From the NCBI RefSeq assembly GCF_030272615.1, contig NC_081408.1, positions 623,160,383-623,224,382 of the forward strand: 64,000 nucleotides of DNA. Reading direction: 5' to 3'. Origin of the DNA: Cryptomeria japonica (lineage: Eukaryota; Streptophyta; Pinopsida; Cupressales; Cupressaceae). Positions 14,020 through 25,156 of the stretch are shown here, in pieces. Both the position numbers and the translations under genes were made by a program. Each line of letters opens with the position of its first letter. Within the stretch, counting starts at the first letter, position 1. The notes beneath the pieces are model-generated. The model was not told where the DNA came from, ran no database searches, and saw only the letters and a program-made list of their open reading frames with translations.

Positions 14020-15063
14020 CTATGTCAGAGGGGCAGAAACCCCTAACCTGTCTCCTAAATACTCAAATGATTCCTTAGACAACGATTTAGTGAATATATC
14101 TGCAATTTGTTCTTTAGTGTTCACATAAACCAATTTGACTTCCTTTCCTTCTACCTTTTCCTTCAAAAAGTTATACTTTATTGATATATGCTTAGTCTTA
14201 GACTGAAATACCCGATTCTTAGACATGTCAATAGCTGCAGAGTTATTATAGTAGATAACTACCAGTTCACTACAATTTACCCTGATATCCTTCAACATTT
14301 GCTTCATCCACAAGACCTGAGTGCAATTAGTTGTTGCTACAACATACTCAGCTTCTATAGTAGATAAAGAAATGCATGACTATTTTTTGTTGATCCATGA
14401 AACTAGTTTCTTTCCAAGAAAGAAATCTCTACCAGAAGTGCTCTTCCTATCATCAGTATCTCCTGCCCAATTAGAGTCAGTATATGTGCATAAAGTGAAA
14501 TCATCATTCCTAGAATACCATAAACCATATTTTGTTGTTCCTTGCAAATACCAAAATATCCTCTTTGCTGCACATTCATGATTTTCTTTAGGATTACTTT
14601 GATATCTTGAAACAATACTTACTGCATTCATAATATCCGGTCTAGTCTGAGTCAAATATAACAGACCACCAATCATAGATTTATACCTTACCCGATAACC
14701 ATCAAGTTTAGCAACTTTGACAGTAGGGTCACCTTCATTTAGAGTTTTCAATTTGTCCTACATAACCTTTGCCGATGATTTGTCAGTCAATCCCATGATC
14801 TGTTGATCAATAAGTGCACACAAGAGGGCTTCTCTTGCTCTGCAATCATTGTCAATATTCTTATCCAAGTCTGCAAGAGCAGGATTTCCAGATGTCAGAT
14901 CATAAGGTGTATATCCTTTCTCCGTGATCTCCCAAATATCCTTGCCAAGACATTTAAGATGAGTCTCCATCCTGATCTTCCATATTCCATAGTTTGTTCC
15001 ATCAAGCTTAGGAATTTCTCTTCTGAAAATAGTTGTCGGTGGATTAGAAGTGTTAGCTGCCAT
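14020..15063 (-). pseudogene. Deletion-fused gag/RNase H ORF of element C
   Basis: From the ATG at 15063 the frame reads a Copia gag N-terminus (KLDGTNYGIWKIRMETHL), homologous to that of element A, for about 102 codons. After one TAG (14755-14757) it continues in the same frame as the RT C-terminus and RNase H (YKSMIGGLLYLTQTRPDI, TDSNWAGDTDDRKSTSG). After another TAG (14377-14379) it ends with TKHISIKYNFLKEKV and an EQIADIFTKSL motif. Roughly 3 kb of gag C-terminus, protease, integrase and polymerase is missing. No catalytic RT box remains. Confidence 0.85.
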
Positions 15064-15106
15064 AGGATCTACCTCAAGCGGTTAAGCTTCTGCAAGAGAG
15101 GACCAA

Positions 15107-15119
15107 AGCTCTGATACCA
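15107..15119 (-). promoter_or_regulatory. Primer-binding site of element C (tRNA-iMet)
   Basis: On the minus strand TGGTATCAGAGCT follows the LTR at 15122 by two bases, a full match to the initiator-Met primer site. Confidence 0.9.
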
Positions 15120-15121
15120 AT

Positions 15122-16398
15122 TGTTAGGATAAACAGTGAACAACTGAGAGGGAGGGGGGGTGAATCAGTTGTTAACATATTATAACATTTAATCCACTAA
15201 ATAACTTTTAACCATATTAAGTACCAGTAAAGCAGAAATAGATATCGGTATACAATGCAACTTAACAAATAAACTAATAATCAATGCAAAGTAGCCATAC
15301 CACATAACACCATGATTTGTATGTGGAAAACCCGTAAAAGGAAAAACCATGGTGGGAAGCCTACCCACAGTCAGATGATACTTTTGCATAAAGTATGTGT
15401 TACAATGAGGGGCCTGCACATGCAAGAAGGCACACTGCCTAGAGTGTATTGCTCATTACAAAAGAGTCTCACTGACTACAAAGGTTAAAACCACCTCAAG
15501 ATGAATGGAAAACAATACAATAGAGTGAACTGCTAGAGATAGCATCTACCATGCCTGATTACAGTCCCGGTTAAGCTCAATGTCGGAGGACTAAATCCTC
15601 TTCTGAATTGAATTCAATCACCAATGATCGACCAACTCCTTTGCCTGAATGATATTACAATATTCGCACATTACAATCCTTGACCATGACCTTTTCCACA
15701 ACAATGATACTCTACAAAGAGTTTCTACCTTTTATTTATACAAAAGCCTAAGGCCTAAACCAATTAGGTCGGCCACCTAAAAGATATTACTATAAGATCA
15801 TTACATAAATCCATATTACAATTATATGCCATGTCAGCATAAGACCAAAACAATAATTAAAAATCCATAGAACATCCCAAAACATTCTGGTAACGAGTAG
15901 AGTACACGTTAGCATGATACTGGTCCATAACCTAGATAAGGACTGGACCTATTCTTAGTCCACCACGCCAAAGAAATGTATTCAAGAATTTGAAGCACGA
16001 TTAAAGAACATCTTTAGTATCCTGAAATCCATCTAGAAGCCGCACCAACACCACTTATGCATATTGTCAAGATTCCTCAGTGAAAGCTCTGACGGTTAAG
16101 CCTTGAACCAATGTCGGTAAGGGTTTACCAGAGTGTATGATAGCATCCAATTACCAAGTCCATACCATCTGACCAAGGCATTCTCCAGAAGCACGTACCA
16201 CATGAAATCAAACATACTCCATAGATCCAAACATGCCAGAAGTGTCCAACAGATAGTCTCATCTGCCAGTAACACTAGATCTTCTACCAGTAACCAAAAC
16301 CTATCTGGCAGTGCTGGTAACCAACCATATCAGCTAGTGATGACATCAATAACAAAACATCAATGCAACACATAATCAAATCATCCATAATACCAAAA
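15122..16398 (-). repeat. 5' LTR of element C
   Basis: Uninterrupted LTR. On the plus strand it opens TGTTAGGAT and ends CCAAAA, a mutated CCAACA, followed by the GTTGA duplication. Confidence 0.9.
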
Positions 16399-17406
16399 GT
16401 TGAAAGGTTGAAGAATTTGAAGCTGTAAGATGAGTTGAAATCTGCAAAGGAATTCATCCTTACCCTGCAGGAGAGGTTATAATTTGCTCAAGCTAAAAGG
16501 AAGGAACTCTTACAAAGTCTGGATAATGAAGAGAATAATGCCCTTAAGGAACTATGTCAGAAGTTGAATCAAGAGAATGATGTCATGAAGAATGAAATGC
16601 AAGCCCTAACCATGAGAATGTCTAAAGAGATTGAAGACCGGAAGAAGAATGAAGAAAATCTTGCCATATCTCTGAGAGACAGATCTGAAGAATGCATTAG
16701 GTTGGCACATGAGAATGATATGTTGAGAACTGAATTGGTGCAATCTTAAAATAATGAGCAAGAGTTGGAAAAAATGATAACACTCCTAAGAGGAGATCTG
16801 GATGCAACAAATGAATACAAAGACAAGTTTAAGGTCAGTTTTGCAAAGCTTGACGAGTTATTGAAGAATCAAAGGGACACTAGAGACACTAGAGGTCTTG
16901 GATTTGAGCATGGAGAAAGCTCCAGTACTGCAAATCAGGATGATACATCCAATCAAAAGGTCAACCAGAATCATTGTTCATTGGTAAGGCAACCCAATGC
17001 ACATAAATTTAATGGTAGATGCTTTGTTTGTAATAATTTTGGTCATATGACAAGTAAATGGAGAAATAGAGCAAATCAGAATAATAATTTAGTTCTCGGT
17101 CAATGTTTCAATTGCAAGAAGTATGGTCATAGAACATCAAATTGTAGAATGAATGTGAAATTTCATTCATGTGGAAATTTTGGAAATATGGCTAATCAAT
17201 GTAGGTCAAGAAATGATCAAGGTTACAGTAAGGCAATTCATAAAAACAATGTCACTTTCTATGCATGCAATAAAATAGGACACCTTGTTAAATTTTGCAT
17301 AAGCAAGAAAAAACTAGAAGGAAATGATGAGAATGGAAAGCAAAAGGTTGATGATATCTGGAAAGAGCATGAGAAGAAATGGATTAGGAAGTCTGAAGAT
17401 CAATGA
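16399..17406 (+). pseudogene. gag-like ORF of element B with coiled coil and four zinc knuckles
   Basis: After the insertion of C the reading frame continues as a long E/K/L/N-rich coiled coil (16564-16880), then an S/N/Q-rich linker and four CCHC-type knuckles between about 17020 and 17310. Only the second (CFNCKKYGHRTSNC) keeps all four ligands; the first has W for the last C, and the third and fourth lack the first cysteine. Stops include a TAA at 16747. The start of the gene lies before the C insertion, near 9890. It would bind element RNA and form the particle. Confidence 0.75.
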
Positions 17407-17856
17407 GCAGAGGAAAATATCCCAGTTACTCAACCGACAGAGCAGAATGTTCCCGCACAAGTAGGAAACTCATCTGGTGACTAAGGCATTAGCCTAAGGG
17501 GGAGGCAAATTAATGACTGATCCTGCATTACCCCCAGTAGTGGTCTAAAAGCTTGTTACAAATCTTGGAGAAGTCACTATGAAGGTTCACCAACACTAAG
17601 ATAATAGATTTTGAATCCGGTATGATATACCAACATGCATTAATATCAATGAGAATTTAGGGTTTTGTAGAATAAAAAGGAAAAGTTGCTTCATTTTTTA
17701 TCACACAGAATTTAGAGTGAAGAAGAGAGAGGTTAAGGTGATTAAGAGAATTTTCTAGCAATTTCCAGTGTTTCCAGACTGGATTTTTCAAGGATTTTCA
17801 TTGGCATAATTTGTGAGGTATTTTCTCAGTTCTTGAGCTATTTTTCTACAATCGCA

Positions 17857-20800
17857 ATGACTTCTAGATATGCTCCCACTACGGCAGATGTGGCTACCCC
17901 TGTTGTGGTGGACATTAAGGATTGTCCACATCTAGAATTCAAGAAATGCCCTCAGGTTGCAAAGATTGATGACTCAATTGGCAAATTTTCTAGGGTTCTT
18001 GATGGAGTCCTCTATGTTAAAGATGTTAGCTAGCTTACATTTATTGCACTCTAGAGGATTTGGGATCGTCTGAGATTAAAACCATGTACATGTCCACTCT
18101 ATTGAACAAGGATGGGATGATCAAACTAGAATTTCAAATTCTAAAGGATCAGGGTTTCACCGACATTTTGGAGGTGCCCAAGTTCAAAGATGAGATGATC
18201 TGGTACGTGTTGAGCTGAGTTCATGGGGAGTTCTTGTGGTTGGACCGACCCTATAAAATCACCAAGGACGTGATTCGTGCTATCATTGGTTTACCCCAGG
18301 TCAGACAAACATCGGGCAAGAGGAAGATTTCAAACAATGAAGTGAACAAGTTAACTGGTGCCACCTTTGACAACCGGTCGATGAGGATCAGTACAATTAG
18401 AGACAAGAACGTGCAGTTTGCCAATATGGTCATTGGATATAAGTTAACTCAATCCAACCGGTTGAACTCTCTATCTAGTTCTTGTATCTACTGTGCACAC
18501 AAGATGGTAAAGGAAAATGAGAGATATGATCTTTGTTAGTGGATGTGTGATGGATTGATTTTGAACCTAGGAATGATTAAGGAAGAAAAGAAAGGTATAT
18601 TTTGGTATGGTAATCGCATTGTTTGTCTGATTTTTTTCTTTCTAAATGAGACATCGGGATTTAGCAAGAGGCAATGGGCCTTTGATGTTCCGGTAGGCAA
18701 GAAAATTAAGGATGCCTTGAGGAATTTGGGACCAGACAGAGAATCCATTATGTGGGGTTATTTCAAAGCATTCTAGAAAGCAATGAAACTAAGAGAAAGG
18801 ATGCCAAAGCATATTATTGACAAGTATTCTACTAAAATATGTTTTATGGTTAAAAAGGATGAAAATCTAATGGAAGTGGTGCAACCTAGAAAAATTTGGG
18901 TAACTGAAATGGGCTATGAGGTTGATGCACAGATCTTGGACCTTTATGCCAAGATGCTTATAGATGCCCCGGTTGATGAAAAGGAGAAAACTTTTGGAAC
19001 TGCAAAGCAGAAGGAATCGGAAGTGCACATAGGATTTAACAAAAATAAGAGGGAAGGCCAAAGAAAGAAGATTCGATAGGTTGTCTAGAAGATTCCCTCT
19101 GAGATTAAACAAATCATTGGATTGGCAGAGTCATCTCCTCCAAGAGCATTTTAGGCCTCACCGACATCAACAACCAGCAAGGGTGTGATGAATAGGAAGA
19201 AACCAGAGACCTTCATTGCCCCTATTGCATCCAGTTCTGAGACTGAACACGAGCCCCCCAAGATTCCTAAAATCTACACAACGATTCAGAGGAAGAAGCC
19301 TGAGGAAGGAAAACTACAGAAAGCAAAGGCCACCCCTCTGACAGCCCCAAAGAAACCTTTGAAGGAGAGGAATTCCTACAGAGAAGAGGAAACTGATAAA
19401 GGAGACTGATCCCACTCCTAGTAAGAAGAAATCGGATTTAGATGTGGCTCTTGAATCCGGTAAAAGTGTTAAGGTTATCCCTCCTCTTTCTGTTGCTGAA
19501 TTAATTGATCAAATAACTAAGGATGAAATTTTGATTAATATTCAGCATTATTATGCACATATGGATGATAAGAAACAAAAGGAGATTGAGGAATCAGTTT
19601 TGTTATACTTATACATATATAAGAAAGCTTTAATTGAAATAGAGAAACAAATACCAATAGATTTATATAATAAGTTAGATGCTAGGAGATTATCTTCTAT
19701 TGAGGAAGATAAACATATAAAGATTCAGGAATTGTTGACTGTTTGTGGTGCTATAACTAAAGAGGAAATGCAACAATGTCTCGAGTTTGCTAATAAAATA
19801 ATTTTTTGGAGTAGACACCAACATGTTAGCTTAATGGTGGGTAGAGTGAATGAAATAGTCAAGGAAACGCACAAGGAATGGGTAAAATTATTTATTGATA
19901 AACTAGATTTATTTACATCACTGAATGTACCTCATAAGTCTGACATTCTCGACATCCCGGTTGATGCTAAGGGTAAAGGTATATTAGCTGAAGCCCCACC
20001 AGTTTTGAAACAGAAAATAACTGAGGACATTCCTTCAGATGAACCACTTATACAAGATATCTAGATAGGATTACCGACAATTGATGTTGTACAGGTTGAG
20101 CAGGTCACACCGAAACAGATCATTCCAGATATAGAGGTTATTGATATTGAGACAGTTAATAAACAAGTTGAGGATATTGAACCTGTGGCAACAAGTGTAC
20201 ATATGAAAGAGGTCAAGGTAGAGTAGGTTACTACACCAAGTGGCCAAGCCACCAGTGCAAGTCAATAGGTTGGAGATATCGGAAAATTTTTGGACAATCA
20301 CTCATTGTTGGCACTTGACACATTTGGTCAAGAAGATTTTGGGAAAGAGAATATTGGGCAACTGAGCAAGTTTTGAATTAATGTTTGTTGCAACTCAGAA
20401 ATTGATGAAGGAAGGATTGAAGGATAAGTAGGTTATTGAGCAAGCTATACCGGTTTTGCAGCATCTTGCACCAGAATGCAAGGTTAATTAGGCAAATAGT
20501 CCCTTCGGTAAGCTTAAAGGTTTGACTGAGCATATTGCAAAAGAGTACAAAACTCTTCAACAAGCATCAAACCAACAGTTGGTGGAAAGATACAATGTAA
20601 CTAGGAAGGTCACTTGTGATAATATGATCACATCAGACAAAGCTAAGATGACAAAAGATATAACAAGGATTGATGAATCTCTTCATCAATATAGTCAAAT
20701 ATATCGGTCTTGCACTAACACAACAAAACTAACAACATACCTGCATAATAACATTAAGGTGAATAAGGATAAGTTGGAACAACTTGTAGTCAGTTTTGAT

Positions 20801-21013
20801 GGTACTGAGTCATTGACCAGTTCTGTTGATGATCAAATTTTTCTTTTAGAGTCAAAAATTTCAGGTCTAGAGAAGGACAAGGACAAGTTAATCCGATGGG
20901 CCAGAGAATTGAGAGGCTTGGTTAGTCCCCGACTTAATACTCTATTGCTTCATAAGAGGGAATGTATGAAACAGATGAATATGCCCACACCGACAACCAT
21001 GATAGAAGAATAA
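17857..21013 (+). pseudogene. Second ORF of element B, unknown function
   Basis: A sense-strand reading frame of about 1,050 codons follows the gag ORF, opening at MTSRYAPTTADV (17857). It is now broken by TAG codons (18537, 18774, 19077) and frameshifts near 18040-18230, 19410 and 20070-20520. Visible parts: a region with IRAIIGLPQVRQ and KRQWAFDVPVGKKI, a K/P-rich middle, an all-helical segment (19444-20064) and a coiled-coil tail (20522-21013). I see no protease, integrase or polymerase motif. It recalls the unnamed extra ORFs in plant LTR elements annotated only as putative plant transposon protein, but I cannot confirm that. Confidence 0.55.
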
Positions 21014-21378
21014 TTGCATGCTTACATTCTGAATGGGTTTGTATAAATTTTGGGAACTTTAAAATCCAATTGGACACTTTTTTTGAAGGGTGCTTATCCA
21101 GATATTTTCAAGTACATCTAGATCTGGTAATCACAATTTTGACTCCATTCTTTTGTACATAACTTCATTCATTTCTTTTTCTTTGCCCCGACTTTGGCAT
21201 TGATGTCAAAGGGGGAGAGGTTGGATGTGAAAAATGTTAAGGGACATAAGAAGTAATGTGTAGCTTAGGGGGAGCATCCTTCTGAGACCAATTTTGGGAG
21301 ATTAGATTTTGGACAGGAATAGGAATCAGTAAAGCACTTCAACAATCCATTTTTTACATGAGTGTTGCCATCAATGCC

Positions 21379-21390
21379 AAAGGGGGAGAT
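21379..21390 (+). promoter_or_regulatory. Polypurine tract of element B
   Basis: AAAGGGGGAGAT lies immediately before the 3' LTR. A second near-identical tract (AAAGGGGGAGAGG) lies about 170 bases upstream at about 21208. Confidence 0.85.
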
Positions 21391-22324
21391 TGTTGGCAAT
21401 TGACACTCATTTGGGCTAATGGTGTTGTCATTGATGGCAACACACATCATTTTGGGTTGGATACTTAATCGGTACTCACTAGAATTCAAGGTTTAACATC
21501 CGACATTCAAGGTAACCAACAAGCAAAGGAAACCAACATTTAGGGAAACCGACAAATATGGAACTGATATTTGGAGGCCGGCATGGGATATTGATCTAGC
21601 AGGTTAATGTGGCAATGGTCAGTGGCAACGGTCATGAAGATTAATGTTTTTATTTCTATTTAGGCAGACATGTAAATAATTTTTAATATGATTGTAAGTC
21701 GACATAAGGCATTTATGTTTATGTATGAAAGGGTATATAAGCTAGTTTGGTTAGGTCATTTAGATGATGTAGATACGATAGGTTATGTGAGTGAGATTTT
21801 GATCAACAAAATGAGAATGTAAAGATATGTAGTCGGTCATGGTTATTTGTCAAGAGGATTGGGAAGCGAACTAAGCTACCAGTAAGGAAGGATATATTGT
21901 AAACCAGTATAGACAATGCTTAAACTAAAACTCATCCAGCATATCAGATGCATACTTTGAGTTCATATTTTTGTTTGTAATTCAGTATTTCATATATGTA
22001 GTCAATGAGGCTCCTTTGTAACGAGAAGTGTGCTCTAGGCAATGTGCCTTCCTGCATGTGCAAGCCCCTCTTGTAACATTTATTCATTTAGCTAGTGTAT
22101 AGATATTATGGGTCACCAATCCCGCTGTGGTTTTTCCTCTTTGAGGTTTTCCATGTATAAATCTCTGTGTTATGGTGTTGATTCTTGTGGTTGCATTGTT
22201 ATTACTTATTGTTACTTTCTTTTATGGATACTGGTTAATAAGGGGATTTGTTAATAAGGCTAAAAATACTCTAACTAGCAGAACACTAATTCACCCCCCC
22301 TCTCAATGTTCTTGGATTCCAATA
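21391..22324 (+). repeat. 3' LTR of element B
   Basis: Starts TGTTGGCAAT and ends CCAATA (mutated CCAACA), followed by AAGTT, the target duplication. A TATA box (GTATATAAG) is at about 21733. Confidence 0.9.
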
Positions 22325-22329
22325 AAGTT

Positions 22330-23535
22330 AGCCTTTTTGAATGGTGAGTTGGAAGAAAAAGTCTACATTGCGAAACCAGATCGATTTTCACTAACAAATG
22401 AAGGAGATATGGTATGCAGATTGAAGAAAGCACTGTATGGACTCAAACAAGCTCCTAGAGATTGGTATGCTAGATTGGACAGGTATTTGATGAAGTTGGG
22501 ATTTTGTAAAGGTACTCCTGATAGTAATTTATACTTCAAGATTGAAAATGATAACATTTTGATTGTTGAAGTTTTTGTTGATGACATTATTTCTGGAGGA
22601 AATGATGATTTGAGTAATAAGTTTGTTGATGATATGCAAAAAGAGTTTGAGATGTCTATGATAGGTGAGGCGAATTATTTTTTGGCTTTGCAAATTACAC
22701 AGACGGATAAAGACATTTTCATATCTCAATCAAAGTATATGAAGGAATTGCTGAAGAAGTTTGGGTTAGATGACTCCAAACCTATTGGAACTCCTATTAT
22801 AACTAGATGTAAGATGACAAAGAATGATGAATCTCTAAAGGCTAATTAGACTTTGTATAGATTTATGATTGGTGGATTTCTATATTTGACTCAGACTAGA
22901 CCAGATATTATGAATGTTGTATGTCTTGTTGCAAGATTTTAGATGATCCTAAGGAAAGTCATGTTACTATTTTGAAAAGGATATTTAGATATTTGAAGGG
23001 AATGATTGATTATAGTTTGTGGTATCTGAAGAATGATGATTTAATTTTAAATGCTTATACATATACAAATTGAGTAGGTGATGTTGATGATCAAAAGAGA
23101 ACTTCAGGTGGTGTATTCTTTTCAGGAAAGAAATTGGTTTCTTGGGCAAGTAAGAAGCAAGATGCTATTTCTTTACCTACTACAGAAGCTAAATACATTA
23201 CTACTATTAGCAACTGTACTTAGGTAATTTGGATGAAATAGATGCTGAAGGATATTAGAGTTGTTTATAATTTGCCTACTATTATATATTGTTACAATTC
23301 AAGTGCTATCAGTATTTCTAACAATCTGGTGTTGTATTCCAAGACAAAACATATATCAATCAAGTTTCATTTCCTGAGAAAGTGAATGAGAACAAAGTTA
23401 GATTGGAGTATGTATCTACAAAGGAACAGATTGCATATATCTTTACAAAGTCTTTACCTGCAAATACATTTGCATATCTCAGAGAGAAGTTAGGGGTAAT
23501 TTCCCCTCCTAATGTGAACCTGATGCTTTGAGATG
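22330..23535 (+). pseudogene. Copia pol of element A, part 2 (RT and RNase H)
   Basis: Resumes the reverse transcriptase exactly where element B entered: AFLNGELEEKVYIAKP, then KKALYGLKQAPRDWY, then the catalytic box as FVDD (usual YVDD). The open part runs to the TAG at 22847. RT end and RNase H follow with more stops (GGFLYLTQTRPDI, TEAKYITTISNCT, TKHISIKF) to about 23530. The frame matches part 1 once element B and one target copy are ignored, so the insertion, not gene order, explains the split. Confidence 0.9.
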
Positions 23536-23831
23536 CATCAATCTAGTGGACTTCATAGTCTTATCTTGATATCTAGATTGATGAGTGGGTGTTTCTACTT
23601 AGAGGGAGTAGTCAATATGTGGTTTAGTTTGTGATTGTGTGTTCTAAGGGGGATATTTATTCATTTTTGAGAGCCATTCACATTGATGTCAAAGGGAGAG
23701 ATAAACATGTGAAAAACTATCTTATCTATCTAAGGTTGAAAGATATGTGCGCATGATCTCAAGGGGAGATTGTCGGTGTTGATTTCTTTCTTTGTATTGA
23801 TTTTTTTTACATTCACATGTTGCCATCAATG

Positions 23832-23845
23832 CCAAAGGGGGAGAT
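23832..23845 (+). promoter_or_regulatory. Polypurine tract of element A
   Basis: CAAAGGGGGAGAT abuts the 3' LTR and would prime plus-strand synthesis. A similar GTCAAAGGGAGAGAT at about 23689 and AAGGGGAGATTGTCGG at about 23761 lie upstream. Confidence 0.85.
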
Positions 23846-25156
23846 TGTTGGATATTAGAGTTGTTGGAATGTGTTGTTGTAATTGATGTCAACATATTCC
23901 TATGTTCTTGTGCTTCAGTGTTGTAGTAAGTTGGTTTGGTTGGTATATTGTAGATGTGGTGATGCAGATTTAAAGATTCAAAGATTACTATCTTCAGTTG
24001 ATTCAACATGAGTTTTAGTGTTCTGGAAGGTGATCTGATCGAGTTATGAGGTCCAGTATGAGGACTTCTTTTTCTATTGGTTATGTGTTGCAAAGTTATG
24101 ATTTCTAGTTTATGTTTCTTCAAAATTGATTCATTATGTTGTGTGCATTTTGGAGAGTGTTTGGGATGTTCATGTGTGTCCTCAGTTCAAGTGGTTCATG
24201 ATTTGAAACTTCACAAGCGTATCTTTCAGTTTGTCAGCAAGTTATGTTGGTGTTCTTGAGCTCTAGAAGGAAGTTGGTCATGATTCTTGTAATCCATGTT
24301 GTTGCAGTTGATGCAGAGGAATTCACGTTGCTTGTTGATGTTTTTGGATCGTGCTATTTTCTTCTTGCTGGTCCGCATTGATCATTGTGTGTGTTATTAG
24401 AGATTTTATTGGTCTGGTGGTGTTCTTCATGTTATGCGACATATTCGGTGGTGTAGCATATTGTGGATGATCTTGGCTAGTTATTTGGTGGTGTTGTGTA
24501 TTCAAGGTTTTGGTTTAGGTCCATGCTATGTCCTTGCCAACATTGTATTGATTTATGTATCATATGATGTAATTTTTTAATTAGGTCTTATGTGTTGAGT
24601 TGATCTTGAGGTTAAGGTCGATGATTTTTATAAATAAGTGTAATATCCATGTAAGTTGGATGTCTGCATATTGTGTGTGCAACAAAGAGATTTGATCTTT
24701 CGATAGTGTGTAGTGAAGAGTAGAGAAGTGTTGCAGAGCAAGCAAGTGTGCTTAACCAAAACTGTGATGAGGCATTTGGAGATGCTACTCTTTTATTTCA
24801 TGTAATCCGGATTGGTGTTTGATCTTTGTAAGGCAGTGTGCCTTCCTTGGGTTGTATCCCTTTTTCTATTGTTTTGAGTAGTGAGCTCTAGGAAGTGTGC
24901 TTGAATGCATGTGCATTCCCCATTGTAATATTTTCACATACTACTACAGAGTATCATCATATTGTGGGTAGGAACCCACTGTGTTTTTTCCCTTAATTGG
25001 GTTTTCCACATCAAAATTTGTGTGTTATGTGTATTGTTGTTCATCTTTATTCTTGCTGTTGATGATTATATATGAAGTTGTGCTTAATTTGTTTAAGTTT
25101 GGTGAAAATTGATTCACCCCCCCCCTCTCACTTTTCCTTCATTTTTGTTGCCAACA
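23846..25156 (+). repeat. 3' LTR of element A
   Basis: Starts TGTTGGATATTAG, ends CCAACA, and is followed by GTATA (target duplication). A TATA-like box (TTTATAAATAAG) lies at about 24629. Divergence from the 5' LTR is visible throughout, marking an old insertion. Confidence 0.92.

Larger units (their letters stand above)
9990..16398 (-). mobile_element. Internally deleted Copia element C, antisense, inside element B
   Basis: Two LTRs (9990-13656 and 15122-16398) and a perfect GTTGA target duplication (9985-9989 and 16399-16403) define the element. The LTRs match once solo LTR D is removed (about 1258 and 1277 bases). The internal part is only 1.46 kb: primer site at the right, polypurine tract at the left, and one reading frame joining the gag start to the end of pol. 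Everything between was deleted, so C moved, or decayed, as a non-autonomous derivative. Confidence 0.92.
8981..22324 (+). mobile_element. Non-autonomous Copia-related element B, inside element A
   Basis: Bounded by LTRs 8981-9865 and 21391-22324 and by an imperfect 5-bp target duplication (AAGTC 8976-8980, AAGTT 22325-22329). About 6.9 kb belongs to B; element C occupies 9990-16398. Between the LTRs are a primer site, a gag-like ORF with four zinc knuckles, a long unrecognised second ORF and a polypurine tract. I find no protease, integrase, reverse transcriptase or RNase H, so B must have used enzymes of a related element. Its LTR shares blocks with C (for example GTGCCTTCCTGCATGTGC). Confidence 0.9.
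4673..25156 (+). mobile_element. Copia LTR retrotransposon A (host of the nest)
   Basis: A 20.5-kb span bounded by two LTRs (4673-5981 and 23846-25156) and a perfect GTATA target duplication. About 7.1 kb belongs to A itself; the rest is element B inserted inside its reverse transcriptase. The domain order gag, protease, integrase, reverse transcriptase, RNase H is that of Copia (Pseudoviridae-type) elements. The primer site matches initiator-Met tRNA, and a polypurine tract abuts the 3' LTR. The polyprotein has many in-frame stops and shifts, and the LTRs differ at many positions, so the copy is old and cannot be autonomous. Confidence 0.93.

Noticed and set aside
22363-22729. Minus-strand frames opposite the element A reverse transcriptase
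   Set aside because: They are antisense shadows of conserved Copia RT.
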